From contig SFJG01000014.1 of assembly GCA_004555955.1 (NCBI GenBank), forward strand, positions 1-35,092: a stretch of DNA of 35,092 nucleotides, in the 5' to 3' direction. Shown here one piece after another: positions 15,297 through 23,040 of this stretch. The stretch's first letter is position 1; every line of letters starts with the position of its first letter. This DNA comes from Bacteroidales bacterium. Lineage in GTDB: Bacteria > Bacteroidota > Bacteroidia > Bacteroidales > Muribaculaceae. The translations under genes and the position numbers were made by a program. The notes under the pieces are model-generated. The model was not told the DNA's origin, searched no databases, and was given only the letters and a program-made list of their open reading frames with translations.

Positions 15297-16274
15297 ATGG
15301 GAACTCTCTCTATTGTTGCACTTATTGCACTCGTAGCAATTTTGTTCGTAATGAGCGGATTGAAGGTAATACGCCAAAGCGAGACAAAAATCATTGAGCG
15401 TCTCGGTCGCTATCACAGCACACTTTCGTCGGGTATCAACATTATCTGGCCGATTCTCGACCGCCCGCGCAAAGTGTATGTGCGCCAAACAGTCAGAGGC
15501 TTGCGCGGCGACGTCACTATCGTCAAAATGTCGGACGTCATCGACCTCCGCGAGCAAGTCTACGACTTCCCCGAACAAAGCGTGATTACAAAAGACAACG
15601 TCACAACTCGCATCAATGCGTTGCTCTATTTCCAAATCACCGACCCGTTTAAGTCGGTCTACGAAATCGACAACCTCCCGAACGCTATCGAAAAACTAAC
15701 GCAAACCACGCTGCGTAACATCATCGGCGAACTCGAACTCGACGAAACACTCACGTCGCGCGACACCATCAACCAAAAACTGCGCTCCGTGCTCGACGAC
15801 GCAACCAACAAGTGGGGCGTAAAAATCAACCGCGTCGAGCTCCAAGACATCACGCCGCCCGAAACCGTACGCGACGCTATGGAGCAACAGATGCAAGCCG
15901 AACGCGAACGCCGCGCCAAGATTCTTAAGGCGGAAGGCGAAAAAGCATCGATGATTCTTCAGTCGGAAGGTCAAAAAGAGTCGCAAGTCAACCGCGCTCG
16001 TGCCGACAAAGAGTCGCAAATTCTCATTGCTCAAGGCGAAGCAGAGGCTAAAATCTTGCAAGCAGAGGCTGAAGCAAAAGCCATCGAACGCGTTGCCGAT
16101 GCGCTCCGCCAAACAAATTCAGACCCTGCCGCTTATCAGTTGGCTGTCAAATACATCGAAACTCTCAAAGAAATGGCTACCGGAAATGCAACGAAGACCG
16201 TCTACCTGCCCTATGAGGCTACTAACGTCCTCGGCTCGTTGGGAACCATCAAAGAACTCTTCAAGCAACAGTAA
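15297..16274 (+). CDS. SPFH/band 7 (slipin, paraslipin type) membrane protein
   Basis: A 325-residue stomatin-like protein. One N-terminal membrane helix (residues 4-22) is followed by the band 7 domain: VIRQSETKIIERLGRYHSTL, NIIWPILDRPRK, then VITKDNVTTRINALLYFQI. A long charged alanine/glutamate-rich coiled-coil covers about 200-270 (repeated QAEAEAKAI and QGEAEAK phrases). The C-terminus includes NVLGSLGTIKELF. Such proteins oligomerise in the inner membrane and may scaffold proteases. The nfeD-slipin pair is a classic conserved module; the two genes are 4 bases apart. A strong stem-loop ends the operon at 16291. Confidence 0.93.
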   Translation: MGTLSIVALIALVAILFVMSGLKVIRQSETKIIERLGRYHSTLSSGINIIWPILDRPRKVYVRQTVRGLRGDVTIVKMSDVIDLREQVYDFPEQSVITKDNVTTRINALLYFQITDPFKSVYEIDNLPNAIEKLTQTTLRNIIGELELDETLTSRDTINQKLRSVLDDATNKWGVKINRVELQDITPPETVRDAMEQQMQAERERRAKILKAEGEKASMILQSEGQKESQVNRARADKESQILIAQGEAEAKILQAEAEAKAIERVADALRQTNSDPAAYQLAVKYIETLKEMATGNATKTVYLPYEATNVLGSLGTIKELFKQQ

Positions 16275-16290
16275 CACGTTGCCAATCAAC

Positions 16291-16333
16291 AAACGACGAG
16301 AGGCAGACTTAAACGGTCCGCCTCTCGTCGTTT
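16291..16333. terminator. Bidirectional stem-loop between convergent genes
   Basis: AAACGACGAGAGGC (16291-16304) pairs perfectly with GCCTCTCGTCGTTT (16320-16333), a 14-base stem. It lies between the slipin gene and the convergent GH31 gene. T runs are only three long on each side, so efficiency is uncertain. Confidence 0.75.
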
Positions 16334-16349
16334 ACGTATCACAAATGTT

Positions 16350-18902
16350 CTACTTTTGCCAGTCGACTGCCTCGAGGAATGCTTTGGCTTGCTCCTCGTT
16401 TTGATTCTGATTCTTCAGAAGTTCGGGCAATTGCGAATAACTCTCCATAAAGTTGGAGACAATCTTGTGTTGCTCGGCTGCAGAGCTGTAGTACATCGCC
16501 TCGTTCACACTGCCAAGAATGGCAAACGGTGCCTTAAACACTATACCGGCATCGCGATATTTCAGTGCCTCAAATTCCTTGCACAAGCGGTGCGCACGTG
16601 CCTTCATTCCGTCGAGGGTTTGCTCGGTCGGTGCGTAAGTAATTTTGACAACTTTCTCCTTAGCACAGTCGGTTTCGTCGATGCTTACCACCACGGCAAA
16701 GTCGTCGCCGTCGTAGGTGCATTTCGCCGGGCGACCGTTGACGGTTACCGATTCGGGCATAAAGCGATTGAGCAACTTCACGCTAAATCGGCGGTTTGCC
16801 GGCATTTCGGCATAACTGCCTTTACGAGCGCCGATGACGATTGTCTGCGTGTTGCCCTCAACGGTATTAGTCATCGCCGTTGTGGCATACTCTTTGGCAT
16901 AATTTTGGTCGTCGCCGTTGTCTTCATACATCTCAAATGTTCCGCCTTCGTTGCCGGGGAACACAGTCACCACAACTTCTTCATCGCAGCCTTGGAGGTT
17001 TTGCACCGATTCGTTGTAGAACGGCAAAATCGAGCCGGCTTTGACAAATATGGAATATTCGTCGATGGCATAGCGACGCTCCACAACGCCACCACCATCG
17101 ACCATCGCTCCCGTCGGCATTTCGTACCAACGTCCTGCGGGCAGCCACGTCTTCTGCACGGAAAATCTGCCGCTCATCGGCGCCGTGATGGGCGATACAA
17201 GCATTTGGTCGCCAAACATATATTCGTTGCCGAACGAGTAAGCCTCGTCGACTGTCGGATAGTCGTAGTACATCGGGCGGCAGATTGCCAAAGCCTCGTC
17301 GTAAGCCTTGCGCGCCATCGTATAGATGTAGGGCGCCATCGTGTAACGCTGACGAACCGTCGAGCGCAAAACCGCACAGTGCTCGTTGTCGAATTCCCAC
17401 GGTTCTTTACGCACGGCGGCATTCTTCGACGAGTGGGAGCGCATTATCGGGCTCATTGCACCAAACTGCATCCAACGCACATACATTTCCGGGTCGATAC
17501 GCTTAACGTCTCCCATATGCCCGCCGAGGTCGTGGCTCCAGTAGCCGTAAAGCACATTCGACGCCGTGCTGTTGAAATACGGCTGGTAGTCGAGCGACTT
17601 CCACGAGATAATGGCATCGCCCGAGAATCCCACTTGGTAGCGATGGTTGCCCAAGCCGCTCCAACGGTGATAAATCATCGGTCGCTTATCTGTGTATTGC
17701 TCCATATTGGTAAAGAAACAACGGCTTATCCACCATGTGTTTTTCAGCGCCGGCATCTTCCGGTCGTAGAGATGCTGCTGCCAATCAAGCCACCAGAAAC
17801 TTACACCATCGCGCATCATAGGATTGAGAATGACGTCAAACATGCCGGTCATAAACTTCTTGTCGGACGACATCCACTCAATCGGCTCTTTCGTTGCCGG
17901 GTCGATGCCTAACGTGCGCGCCAACTCGGGATATTTCTCCTCAAACGGCTTCACGCCCTCTGCCGGGTGAAGGTTGAGCGTTATCTTCAAATTGTCGTTC
18001 TTCAAATCGCCGAGCAAACCTTTCGGACTGGGGAAAAGTTCTTTGTTCCACGTCCAACCGGTCCAGCCACCACGGCCCTCGTCGGTATAGTGCCAGTCCA
18101 TATCTATAACGAGCACGTCGAGCGGGAATCCATAGTTGCGCATACCTTTCACCACATTGCGCAACTCCTTGTCGCTATACATCCAGTAGCGCGACCACCA
18201 ATAGCCGAAAGCATAGCGAGGCGGCAACGGCATCTTGCCGGCAAACACCGTAAAATCGTTCAGCGCTCGCTTATAATCGGTGCCGTACGCCATAAAATAC
18301 CAGTCTTGACCGTCGGTCGATTTTCGCTCTTCAACCCACTGCCATTTCGGGTCATCGTCGAAGAGCAAACTCTGAGAATCATCGATAAGCGTCCAACCGT
18401 CGCGTGCAATCAAGCCGTCTTCGAGTTCCATCTTTGTGCCTTTCTTTCCTTCATGCGTATCACCCGCACGAACGTCGCCGTCTAAGTTATCCAACGTGCG
18501 GAACGTTCCTTTCAGATTGGCTTGCTGCTTCATGCCGGGCTTCCACGTAAATTGGAACGCGCCTTTCTGCTTATTTGACGATGTTATGACCAAATTCTTG
18601 TCGGTAAACGCTCCGCTCCCCTTCTTGTAGCGCAAACGCAACACCGGTGTAGTTATTTCGACCCACGAGCCAACTTTGACCTTGTAGTCGGTTTTTTCAT
18701 ACTCTCGATTGACCGCCATCAGCGATTTGTTGTCAACAAATTTCCCGTCGGGAGCATATTCAAGACGAACAGTCCCCGGAGTAATCACTGTGAAGCGGAC
18801 TTCCGCGTCGGAATAAGCAATGTTGCGCTCTGCAGTCGTTGCCGTTGCAAACAGGCTCCCTACTGTAAGCAATAGTGCCATTAATACGAATCTTTTATTC
18901 AT
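16350..18902 (-). CDS. Secreted glycoside hydrolase family 31
   Basis: An 850-residue exported GH31 enzyme, probably an alpha-glucosidase or alpha-xylosidase type retaining hydrolase. The signal peptide MNKRFVLMALLLTVGSLFAT is followed by an N-terminal beta-sandwich (about 25-215) and a TIM barrel starting at PLPPRYAFGYWWSRYWMY (about 226-243). The nucleophile is Asp373 in FWWLDWQQ, and the probable acid/base is Asp429 in GFSGDAIISW. C-terminal beta domains, including a DUF5110-like part, follow from about 570. The last 100 residues (about 750-850) form a helical extension I do not recognise. Substrate cannot be fixed: the WWLDWQQ subgroup is common in Bacteroidetes but specificities vary. 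No SusCD pair is adjacent, so this is not a full polysaccharide utilisation locus. Confidence 0.92.
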   Translation of the reverse strand: MNKRFVLMALLLTVGSLFATATTAERNIAYSDAEVRFTVITPGTVRLEYAPDGKFVDNKSLMAVNREYEKTDYKVKVGSWVEITTPVLRLRYKKGSGAFTDKNLVITSSNKQKGAFQFTWKPGMKQQANLKGTFRTLDNLDGDVRAGDTHEGKKGTKMELEDGLIARDGWTLIDDSQSLLFDDDPKWQWVEERKSTDGQDWYFMAYGTDYKRALNDFTVFAGKMPLPPRYAFGYWWSRYWMYSDKELRNVVKGMRNYGFPLDVLVIDMDWHYTDEGRGGWTGWTWNKELFPSPKGLLGDLKNDNLKITLNLHPAEGVKPFEEKYPELARTLGIDPATKEPIEWMSSDKKFMTGMFDVILNPMMRDGVSFWWLDWQQHLYDRKMPALKNTWWISRCFFTNMEQYTDKRPMIYHRWSGLGNHRYQVGFSGDAIISWKSLDYQPYFNSTASNVLYGYWSHDLGGHMGDVKRIDPEMYVRWMQFGAMSPIMRSHSSKNAAVRKEPWEFDNEHCAVLRSTVRQRYTMAPYIYTMARKAYDEALAICRPMYYDYPTVDEAYSFGNEYMFGDQMLVSPITAPMSGRFSVQKTWLPAGRWYEMPTGAMVDGGGVVERRYAIDEYSIFVKAGSILPFYNESVQNLQGCDEEVVVTVFPGNEGGTFEMYEDNGDDQNYAKEYATTAMTNTVEGNTQTIVIGARKGSYAEMPANRRFSVKLLNRFMPESVTVNGRPAKCTYDGDDFAVVVSIDETDCAKEKVVKITYAPTEQTLDGMKARAHRLCKEFEALKYRDAGIVFKAPFAILGSVNEAMYYSSAAEQHKIVSNFMESYSQLPELLKNQNQNEEQAKAFLEAVDWQK

Positions 18903-18929
18903 TGAACATTATTTTTTAGTTAGTTGCTA

Positions 18930-18937
18930 CAAAAATA
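18930..18937 (-). promoter_or_regulatory. Probable -7 box for the GH31 gene
   Basis: TATTTTTG on the minus strand, 27 bases upstream of the ATG. No clear -33 element. Confidence 0.4.
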
Positions 18938-18986
18938 CAAAATTTGCGGTGCTTTTAAAATAATCCTGTCCGTATTTTTGTGTTTT

Positions 18987-19676
18987 TTATTCTATCAAAG
19001 AAAGCACGGTTGGCGTAAGCAACGCGGTAAAGATTCCATTGATTGTCAAGCCGAGACTTGCGAATGCGCCATGAGTGTCGCTCTCGTCCATTGCTCTCGA
19101 CGTGCCAACCGCATGCGCCGCCGTTCCGAGCGACAGTCCTTGCGCAACCGGGTTGCCAATACGCGTCATTTTCATTACCTTGAATCCGGTCATACCGCCG
19201 AAAATGCCCACGCACACAACTACTGCAGCCGTGAGTGGCGGAATACCGCCTACCGCTTTTGTCACCTCCATTGCAATCGGTGTGGTGACCGATTTTGCCG
19301 CCAACGACATTACTACCTCTTGCGTTGCGCCCAGTAGTCGTGCCACGACAACTACCGACACGATGCCGACAACACAGCCCGCCAACTCCGACAAAAGAAG
19401 TGGTACAAACTGTTTGCGTATCGCCGACAACTGCTTATAGAGTGGCACTCCCAATGCCACAATCGCCGGTTTGAGCCAAAATTCTATATATTTACCGCCT
19501 TCGTTATAACTCTCGATGCTGACGTCTGTTAGTTTGAGATATGCTATTATCACAATCGCCGATATGAGGATGGGATTGAGAAACGACAGACGCAAGCGCG
19601 ATTGCACAAGTTGACAGATTGCATAAACCGCAAAGGTCAGTGCAAGCATGAAATAATGATTACTAAGATACTCCAT
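18987..19676 (-). CDS. lrgB: LrgB/CidB-family membrane protein
   Basis: A 229-residue multi-span membrane protein of the LrgB family, the partner of LrgA in holin/antiholin-like systems. In some bacteria these are linked to autolysis control and pyruvate or glycolate transport (family knowledge). Typical features are LRLSFLNPILISAIVIIAYL, YIEFWLKPAIVALGVPLYKQ and the conserved block AAKSVTTPIAMEVTKAVGG. The latter third has GTAAHAVGTSRAMDESDTHG, also diagnostic. It begins 2 bases after lrgA, so the two are certainly co-transcribed. No LytSR-type two-component system is nearby. Confidence 0.93.
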   Translation of the reverse strand: MEYLSNHYFMLALTFAVYAICQLVQSRLRLSFLNPILISAIVIIAYLKLTDVSIESYNEGGKYIEFWLKPAIVALGVPLYKQLSAIRKQFVPLLLSELAGCVVGIVSVVVVARLLGATQEVVMSLAAKSVTTPIAMEVTKAVGGIPPLTAAVVVCVGIFGGMTGFKVMKMTRIGNPVAQGLSLGTAAHAVGTSRAMDESDTHGAFASLGLTINGIFTALLTPTVLSLIE

Positions 19677-19678
19677 AA

Positions 19679-20026
19679 CTATTTCTTCAACATAAACTTA
19701 CGCGACAATTGATGAATCCATCCGGTAACCACTATCACCAAGACAGTGCTCACAGCCGACGCCACCACGATTGGCAGCCATTGAGCTTTGATGATGTCGA
19801 AATAGAGCATCAGCGATACCGCAGCCGGAACAAAGAAGAATCCGAGATTTTTTACCAAAAAATTTGCCATTCCCTCCACTTGACGAAGTTTGATGGCCTT
19901 AACCTCTAAAAGTAGCGTGAGAATCAACATCCCAATAATACTTGACGGCAACTTGATGCCGGTAAGCCACACTACCAATTCTCCGAGCGCCAAACACCCG
20001 AAGATAATTGCACATTGAATTACCAT
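19679..20026 (-). CDS. lrgA: LrgA/CidA-family membrane protein
   Basis: A 115-residue holin-like protein with four hydrophobic segments: VIQCAIIFGCLALGELVVWL, SSIIGMLILTLLLEVKAI, FFVPAAVSLMLYFDII and WLPIVVASAVSTVLVIVVTG. The GELVVWLTGIKLPSSIIGML stretch and the FVPAAVSLM motif are characteristic. LrgA and LrgB act together in the inner membrane. Its ATG at 20026 follows a leader with a perfect hairpin and three tandem decamers. The last decamer, AGGTAAAAAA, lies where a ribosome binding site would be. Confidence 0.92.
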   Translation of the reverse strand: MVIQCAIIFGCLALGELVVWLTGIKLPSSIIGMLILTLLLEVKAIKLRQVEGMANFLVKNLGFFFVPAAVSLMLYFDIIKAQWLPIVVASAVSTVLVIVVTGWIHQLSRKFMLKK

Positions 20027-20030
20027 ATTC

Positions 20031-20060
20031 TTTTTTACCTATTTTTACCTATTTTTACCT
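20031..20060 (-). repeat. Three tandem decamers in the lrgA leader
   Basis: On the minus strand AGGTAAAAAT occurs twice, followed by AGGTAAAAAA, ending 4 bases before the lrgA ATG. Each unit has a purine-rich AGG core that could affect translation start. Confidence 0.85.
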
Positions 20061-20095
20061 AAATTTCGTCTCTCACGAAATTTTCTGCAAAGTTA
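20061..20095 (-). promoter_or_regulatory. lrgAB -7 box and leader hairpin
   Basis: TAACTTTG on the minus strand (20088-20095) is the -7 box; the -33 element is weak. The transcript would begin with AAATTTCG (20083-20076), a 7-base loop and CGAAATTT (20068-20061), a perfect 8-base stem, just before the decamer repeats. Confidence 0.6.
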
Positions 20096-20156
20096 GGCAG
20101 ATTTATCGAAATAATCGTGCTTTTATGGCAATAACTTCATTTCCCTACTAAATAAC

Positions 20157-20173
20157 CGCGCGAATAACGCGCG
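20157..20173 (-). terminator. GC stem-loop after folB
   Basis: CGCGCG at each side of a 5-base loop, 2-3 bases after the folB stop on the minus strand. Only a broken T tract follows, so the terminator call is tentative. Confidence 0.45.
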
Positions 20174-20174
20174 C

Positions 20175-20522
20175 CTACCACTCCACCTCGACGGCGGCTT
20201 CGACTTGACCGGGAATCGGCGGATTGAGTTTGACAACGGCGATTCGTCCACCGCTGATGGCGGGATAGCGGTTAAGCACCTCGCGGCGAATCCGTCCGAC
20301 GACGTGCTCGAGCAATTTCGATGGCACTGCCATCTGCTCGCGAACTATCGCTGCAACGTCGGCGTAACTTATCGTATCGTCGAGGTTGTCGCTCGCCATG
20401 GCTTTGTCGAATGGATATTGCAACGACAGGCTCACGGCGAAGTCGTTGCCCACGCGGCGCTCTTGCTCGTCGACGCCGTGAAAGCCGCGAACCTGCATTT
20501 TCAGATGTATCGTAGTGACCAT
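20175..20522 (-). CDS. folB: Dihydroneopterin aldolase
   Basis: Splits dihydroneopterin to glycolaldehyde and hydroxymethyl-dihydropterin in folate synthesis. From ATG 20522 it has 115 residues. The catalytic region is MQVRGFHGVDEQERRVGNDF with the family Glu, and the C-terminal Lys lies in AVVKLNPPIPGQVEAA. DDTISYADVAAIVRE and LEHVVGRI are also typical. The frame opens 10 codons further upstream inside the preceding gene. I chose 20522 because its ATG overlaps the upstream stop as TAATG, a classic translational-coupling junction. Other folate genes are not in the window. Confidence 0.92.
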   Translation of the reverse strand: MVTTIHLKMQVRGFHGVDEQERRVGNDFAVSLSLQYPFDKAMASDNLDDTISYADVAAIVREQMAVPSKLLEHVVGRIRREVLNRYPAISGGRIAVVKLNPPIPGQVEAAVEVEW

Positions 20523-21943
20523 TATTTCTCTTCCTCCTTTTGTTCTATCCAAACGTATGCACCGATGTCCACGCCGCGCTCTTGTAAGCGCTCGTTGCCG
20601 TAATAGTCGGTTCGCGCCGCTTGCGGTACTCGTTCAGCCGAGCCGGCACCTATCGCTTCACTCTCGTTGCGCAGTCGGTAGTCGAAATAGTAGTCTTCGC
20701 GCACCGTGTAGAAGCAGGGGTCTTTTCCCCATAGGCAGTCAATGAAATTGGCATCGTTCGTGCCCTCTGCACGCAACAGACAGTTATGCAACGTAACGTC
20801 GGAACCCGTCAAATCGCCCTCGTTGATGTCGGAGCAGTTGCCGTAGACTATGCAGTTGTTAAACTCGGCTTGCATCAGCGGATTGTCGTATGTCTTGTCG
20901 GCGGGCAGCACATACCAAAGCGTCAGTATCGGGCTCATTATGGCGTCGAAAAGGTAGTAGTTGGCAAACGTGCAGTTGTTAAAGGTGTAGCGTCCGCCTG
21001 TAAGGTCGACCACCCCGTAACGGCAGTCGGAAAACTCACAGCCGTCGGCGTCAATCCACGAATGTGCAGCTGTGAGCAGCGACCCCGACGAATTGTGGAG
21101 CACGGAATTGTAGAGATACAACTTACGGCGGTCTGTCACGCCGCACGAATCGACGACAACCCCCATCGAAGAGCCTTGCATATAGACGTGGCGCAGCGTG
21201 TTGTCGAAACTTCCGCGCTCTATCACCACGCCGCCCCATTGTCCGGACATAAGGTCGAACGGTATCGAGCCTGCAACTTTGTCGAGTCGGTCTCCACGAA
21301 GCACGACGTCGCTGCCCGTGGTGCCGTCGGCAATAAGCTTACCGCGAATCTTCAACAGGGCTTTGTCGTGAAAGTAGATTGTCTTGCCGGCGGGAATGGT
21401 CAGCGTAGCGCCTTCTTCCACGACGAGGCTATCCATAACGCGATAGGGGCGCGGGTCGCTGAACGTGGTATTTTCGGTGATATGAAGATTTCTAACTGTG
21501 TTGGCATTCTGCCCGGCGGCTCGCACTACGACAGTCTGCTCTACACCGTTGGTTACAAAACGCAGATAGTCGAACACGTCAAACGGCGTGGTCGACGAAT
21601 TGACGTCGACACGCGCTTCTACAAAAACGTATATACTGTCTTCGCCGCGCACTTCCACGTTGGAAAATTCTTCGCCGCTGCGGCCGTCGACGTTCATAAA
21701 GAATTTCGCACCCTCGGGCGCTCCCGCAAACGAGATGCGCTCGATGTTGAGTTGCTTCTTATGACGATTGTAGACCAAAAAACGCTTTGTCGCCGTAACT
21801 TCGCCGGTAAATACTGTGTCAAAACTCAGCGTATCGACCGAAAATTCCGGCAAATCACTGCTCCCGGTGGCAAAATCGTCCTCAATGCACGAACTCACCC
21901 CGACGAGCAACATTGATATACATATTATAATAAGATTTCTCAT
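20522..21943 (-). CDS. Lipoprotein with right-handed parallel beta-helix
   Basis: From the ATG at 21943 this gives 473 residues. The start MRNLIIICISMLLVGVSSC is a lipoprotein signal with the lipidated cysteine at 19, so surface or outer-membrane anchoring is likely. An Ig-like domain follows at about 30-140 (FLVYNRHKKQLNIERISFAG). Then comes a beta-helix of pectate-lyase-like turns from about 160 (ATLTIPAGKTIYFHDKALLK, WGGVVIERGSFDNTLRHVYM, YGVVDLTGGRYTFNNCTF). The tail has YYGNERLQERGVDIGAY, as in other Bacteroidales beta-helix proteins. Catalytic function is unproven. The frame runs upstream to 22072 but lacks a signal there. Its stop overlaps the folB start by one base. Confidence 0.87.
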   Translation of the reverse strand: MRNLIIICISMLLVGVSSCIEDDFATGSSDLPEFSVDTLSFDTVFTGEVTATKRFLVYNRHKKQLNIERISFAGAPEGAKFFMNVDGRSGEEFSNVEVRGEDSIYVFVEARVDVNSSTTPFDVFDYLRFVTNGVEQTVVVRAAGQNANTVRNLHITENTTFSDPRPYRVMDSLVVEEGATLTIPAGKTIYFHDKALLKIRGKLIADGTTGSDVVLRGDRLDKVAGSIPFDLMSGQWGGVVIERGSFDNTLRHVYMQGSSMGVVVDSCGVTDRRKLYLYNSVLHNSSGSLLTAAHSWIDADGCEFSDCRYGVVDLTGGRYTFNNCTFANYYLFDAIMSPILTLWYVLPADKTYDNPLMQAEFNNCIVYGNCSDINEGDLTGSDVTLHNCLLRAEGTNDANFIDCLWGKDPCFYTVREDYYFDYRLRNESEAIGAGSAERVPQAARTDYYGNERLQERGVDIGAYVWIEQKEEEK

Positions 21944-22041
21944 TTCTATACTAATATAATATGTAAACGCAACGAGCCCGAAATTATTGCATCGCAGCTC
22001 GAAGAGAAAAATCGTAAAGTTTGTCGGGAATAGCCGCCTGT

Positions 22042-22482
22042 CTACAAGCGGAAAGCAATCGGAAGGATGCAACGCACGGGCACTTCTTCGCCGCCCATCA
22101 AGCCGGCATGCCAGGTCGGCATCTCCTTGATGATGCGCACAGCCTCGCGATTGAGCAACGGATGCGCGCCTTTCAATATGGATATGTTACAAATTGTGCC
22201 GTCGGTATTTACGATAAAACTACAAACCACACGGCCTTGAATTTTGTGCTGATATGCCTCGTAAGGATATACGCGGGTTTTGTTGATAAAGTTAACCATC
22301 GCACGGTCGCCGCCCGGAAACTGCGGCTGAACGTCGACATAGTCGCACTCATAAACGTCAATATAATTCGCCTTGGCGTTGCGCGGGCTATCGATAGCCA
22401 CGCGCGTTACCTGCGACCAACACGTCGCCGATATCATGCTAAAAAGGGCTACCAAAGCGTATATTCTAACTACATTATGCAT
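22042..22482 (-). CDS. Exported TonB C-terminal-domain protein without membrane anchor
   Basis: A 146-residue protein from ATG 22482. A signal peptide (about 1-23, ending TCWSQ) is followed by a short linker. A TonB C-terminal domain (about 50-146) contains FPGGDRAMVNFINKTRVYPY, GRVVCSFIVNTDGTICNISI and the LNREAVRIIKEMPTW helix. The uncleaved N-terminal helix and proline-rich spacer of energising TonB are missing, and no ExbBD genes are near, so it probably does not power transport. It may bind partners in the periplasm. The in-frame ATG at 22518 would lie inside the promoter at 22503-22534, so the internal start is preferred. Confidence 0.83.
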   Translation of the reverse strand: MHNVVRIYALVALFSMISATCWSQVTRVAIDSPRNAKANYIDVYECDYVDVQPQFPGGDRAMVNFINKTRVYPYEAYQHKIQGRVVCSFIVNTDGTICNISILKGAHPLLNREAVRIIKEMPTWHAGLMGGEEVPVRCILPIAFRL

Positions 22483-22502
22483 ATCTTTTCCTTTCGATAA
22501 CG

Positions 22503-22534
22503 CAAATATAACGACCATTCACCACTCTTGCAAA
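22503..22534 (-). promoter_or_regulatory. Promoter of the TonB-domain gene
   Basis: On the minus strand TTTG (22534-22531), a 20-base spacer and TATATTTG (22510-22503) give a close match to the Bacteroidetes promoter. The start would fall about 14 bases before ATG 22482. Confidence 0.75.
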
Positions 22535-22637
22535 TCGCCCCCGCCAATATTGATTTTATTTGAATTTGTTTTATTATTTTTTACACAAAAATCAACAATT
22601 GTGACAGAATAGATACATTTTTTTGTTTTTCAGGCAC

Positions 22638-22662
22638 AAAAAAAGGACGCCGAAACGTCCTT
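22638..22662 (-). terminator. Terminator of the ffs-tRNA unit
   Basis: On the minus strand AAGGACG and CGTCCTT form a 7-base stem with a 6-base loop, followed by a run of T. Confidence 0.88.
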
Positions 22663-22666
22663 CTTG

Positions 22667-22740
22667 AGCCTCTTGTCGGATTCGAACCAACGACCCCGAG
22701 ATTACAAATCACGTGCTCTGGCCAACTGAGCTAAAGAGGC
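22667..22740 (-). tRNA. tRNA-Thr (anticodon UGU)
   Basis: The cloverleaf reads from 22740 down. Acceptor GCCTCTT pairs with AAGAGGC; the D-arm is GCTC/GAGC; the anticodon loop is TTTGTAA with UGU; the variable loop is GGGTC; the T-arm is GTTGG-TTCGAAT-CCGAC. The discriminator is U and CCA is not encoded. The anticodon stem CGTGA/TCTCG contains one U-U mismatch at 29:41. It starts 4 bases after the SRP RNA and is followed by a terminator. Confidence 0.95.
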
Positions 22741-22744
22741 AGTT

Positions 22745-22840
22745 GGGCAAGCGATCTATATCGCACCGCTACACCGGCTACCCTTGCTTCGGTCAAGACC
22801 TGGGGGATTTCACAAGGAGCTGGTCGTATAGGACTTACCC
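22745..22840 (-). ncRNA. ffs: Signal recognition particle RNA, small bacterial type
   Basis: About 96 bases folding into one rod-like hairpin. GGGTAAG at the 5' end pairs with CTTGCCC at the 3' end. Inner helices include CTATA/TATAG, ACC/GGT and GCT/AGC. The apex contains CCCCCAGGTC and GACCGAAGCAAGGG, resembling the conserved SRP domain IV that binds Ffh. A promoter at 22846-22876 places the start at about 22840, exactly at the predicted 5' end. Identification is from pattern memory plus the fold; an Rfam RF00169 match would settle it. Confidence 0.82.
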
Positions 22841-22845
22841 GGCTG

Positions 22846-22876
22846 CAAAGGTACAAACTTTTCTCGATTCTGCAAG
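22846..22876 (-). promoter_or_regulatory. Promoter of the ffs-tRNA-Thr unit
   Basis: On the minus strand CTTG (22876-22873), a 19-base spacer and TACCTTTG (22853-22846). The spacing predicts transcription from about 22840. Confidence 0.8.
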
Positions 22877-22979
22877 CGTTTTCAGCCAAAAATTTATCAT
22901 TAATTTTTAACATCACTGATTATCAACACCATATCAGATACTTTTTCTGCAGCAAAATTTGCAAAAAAATTGCGTACTA

Positions 22980-23010
22980 TTGCATTCTCGCCGCGAAAAG
23001 TATAACTTTG
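22980..23010 (+). promoter_or_regulatory. Promoter of the esterase gene
   Basis: TTGC (22980-22983), a 19-base spacer and TAACTTTG (23003-23010), followed by a short leader to ATG 23041. Confidence 0.75.
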
Positions 23011-23040
23011 CAATAGTCTTTAACTCCTAAACAAACGGTC

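Noticed and set aside
16356..17912. 518-codon plus-strand frame opposite the GH31 gene
   Set aside because: The GH31 protein has signal peptide and catalytic motifs on the minus strand; this frame has neither a start context nor a domain.
16350..18902. Polysaccharide utilisation locus around GH31
   Set aside because: No SusC/SusD pair, sensor or further glycosidase next to it.
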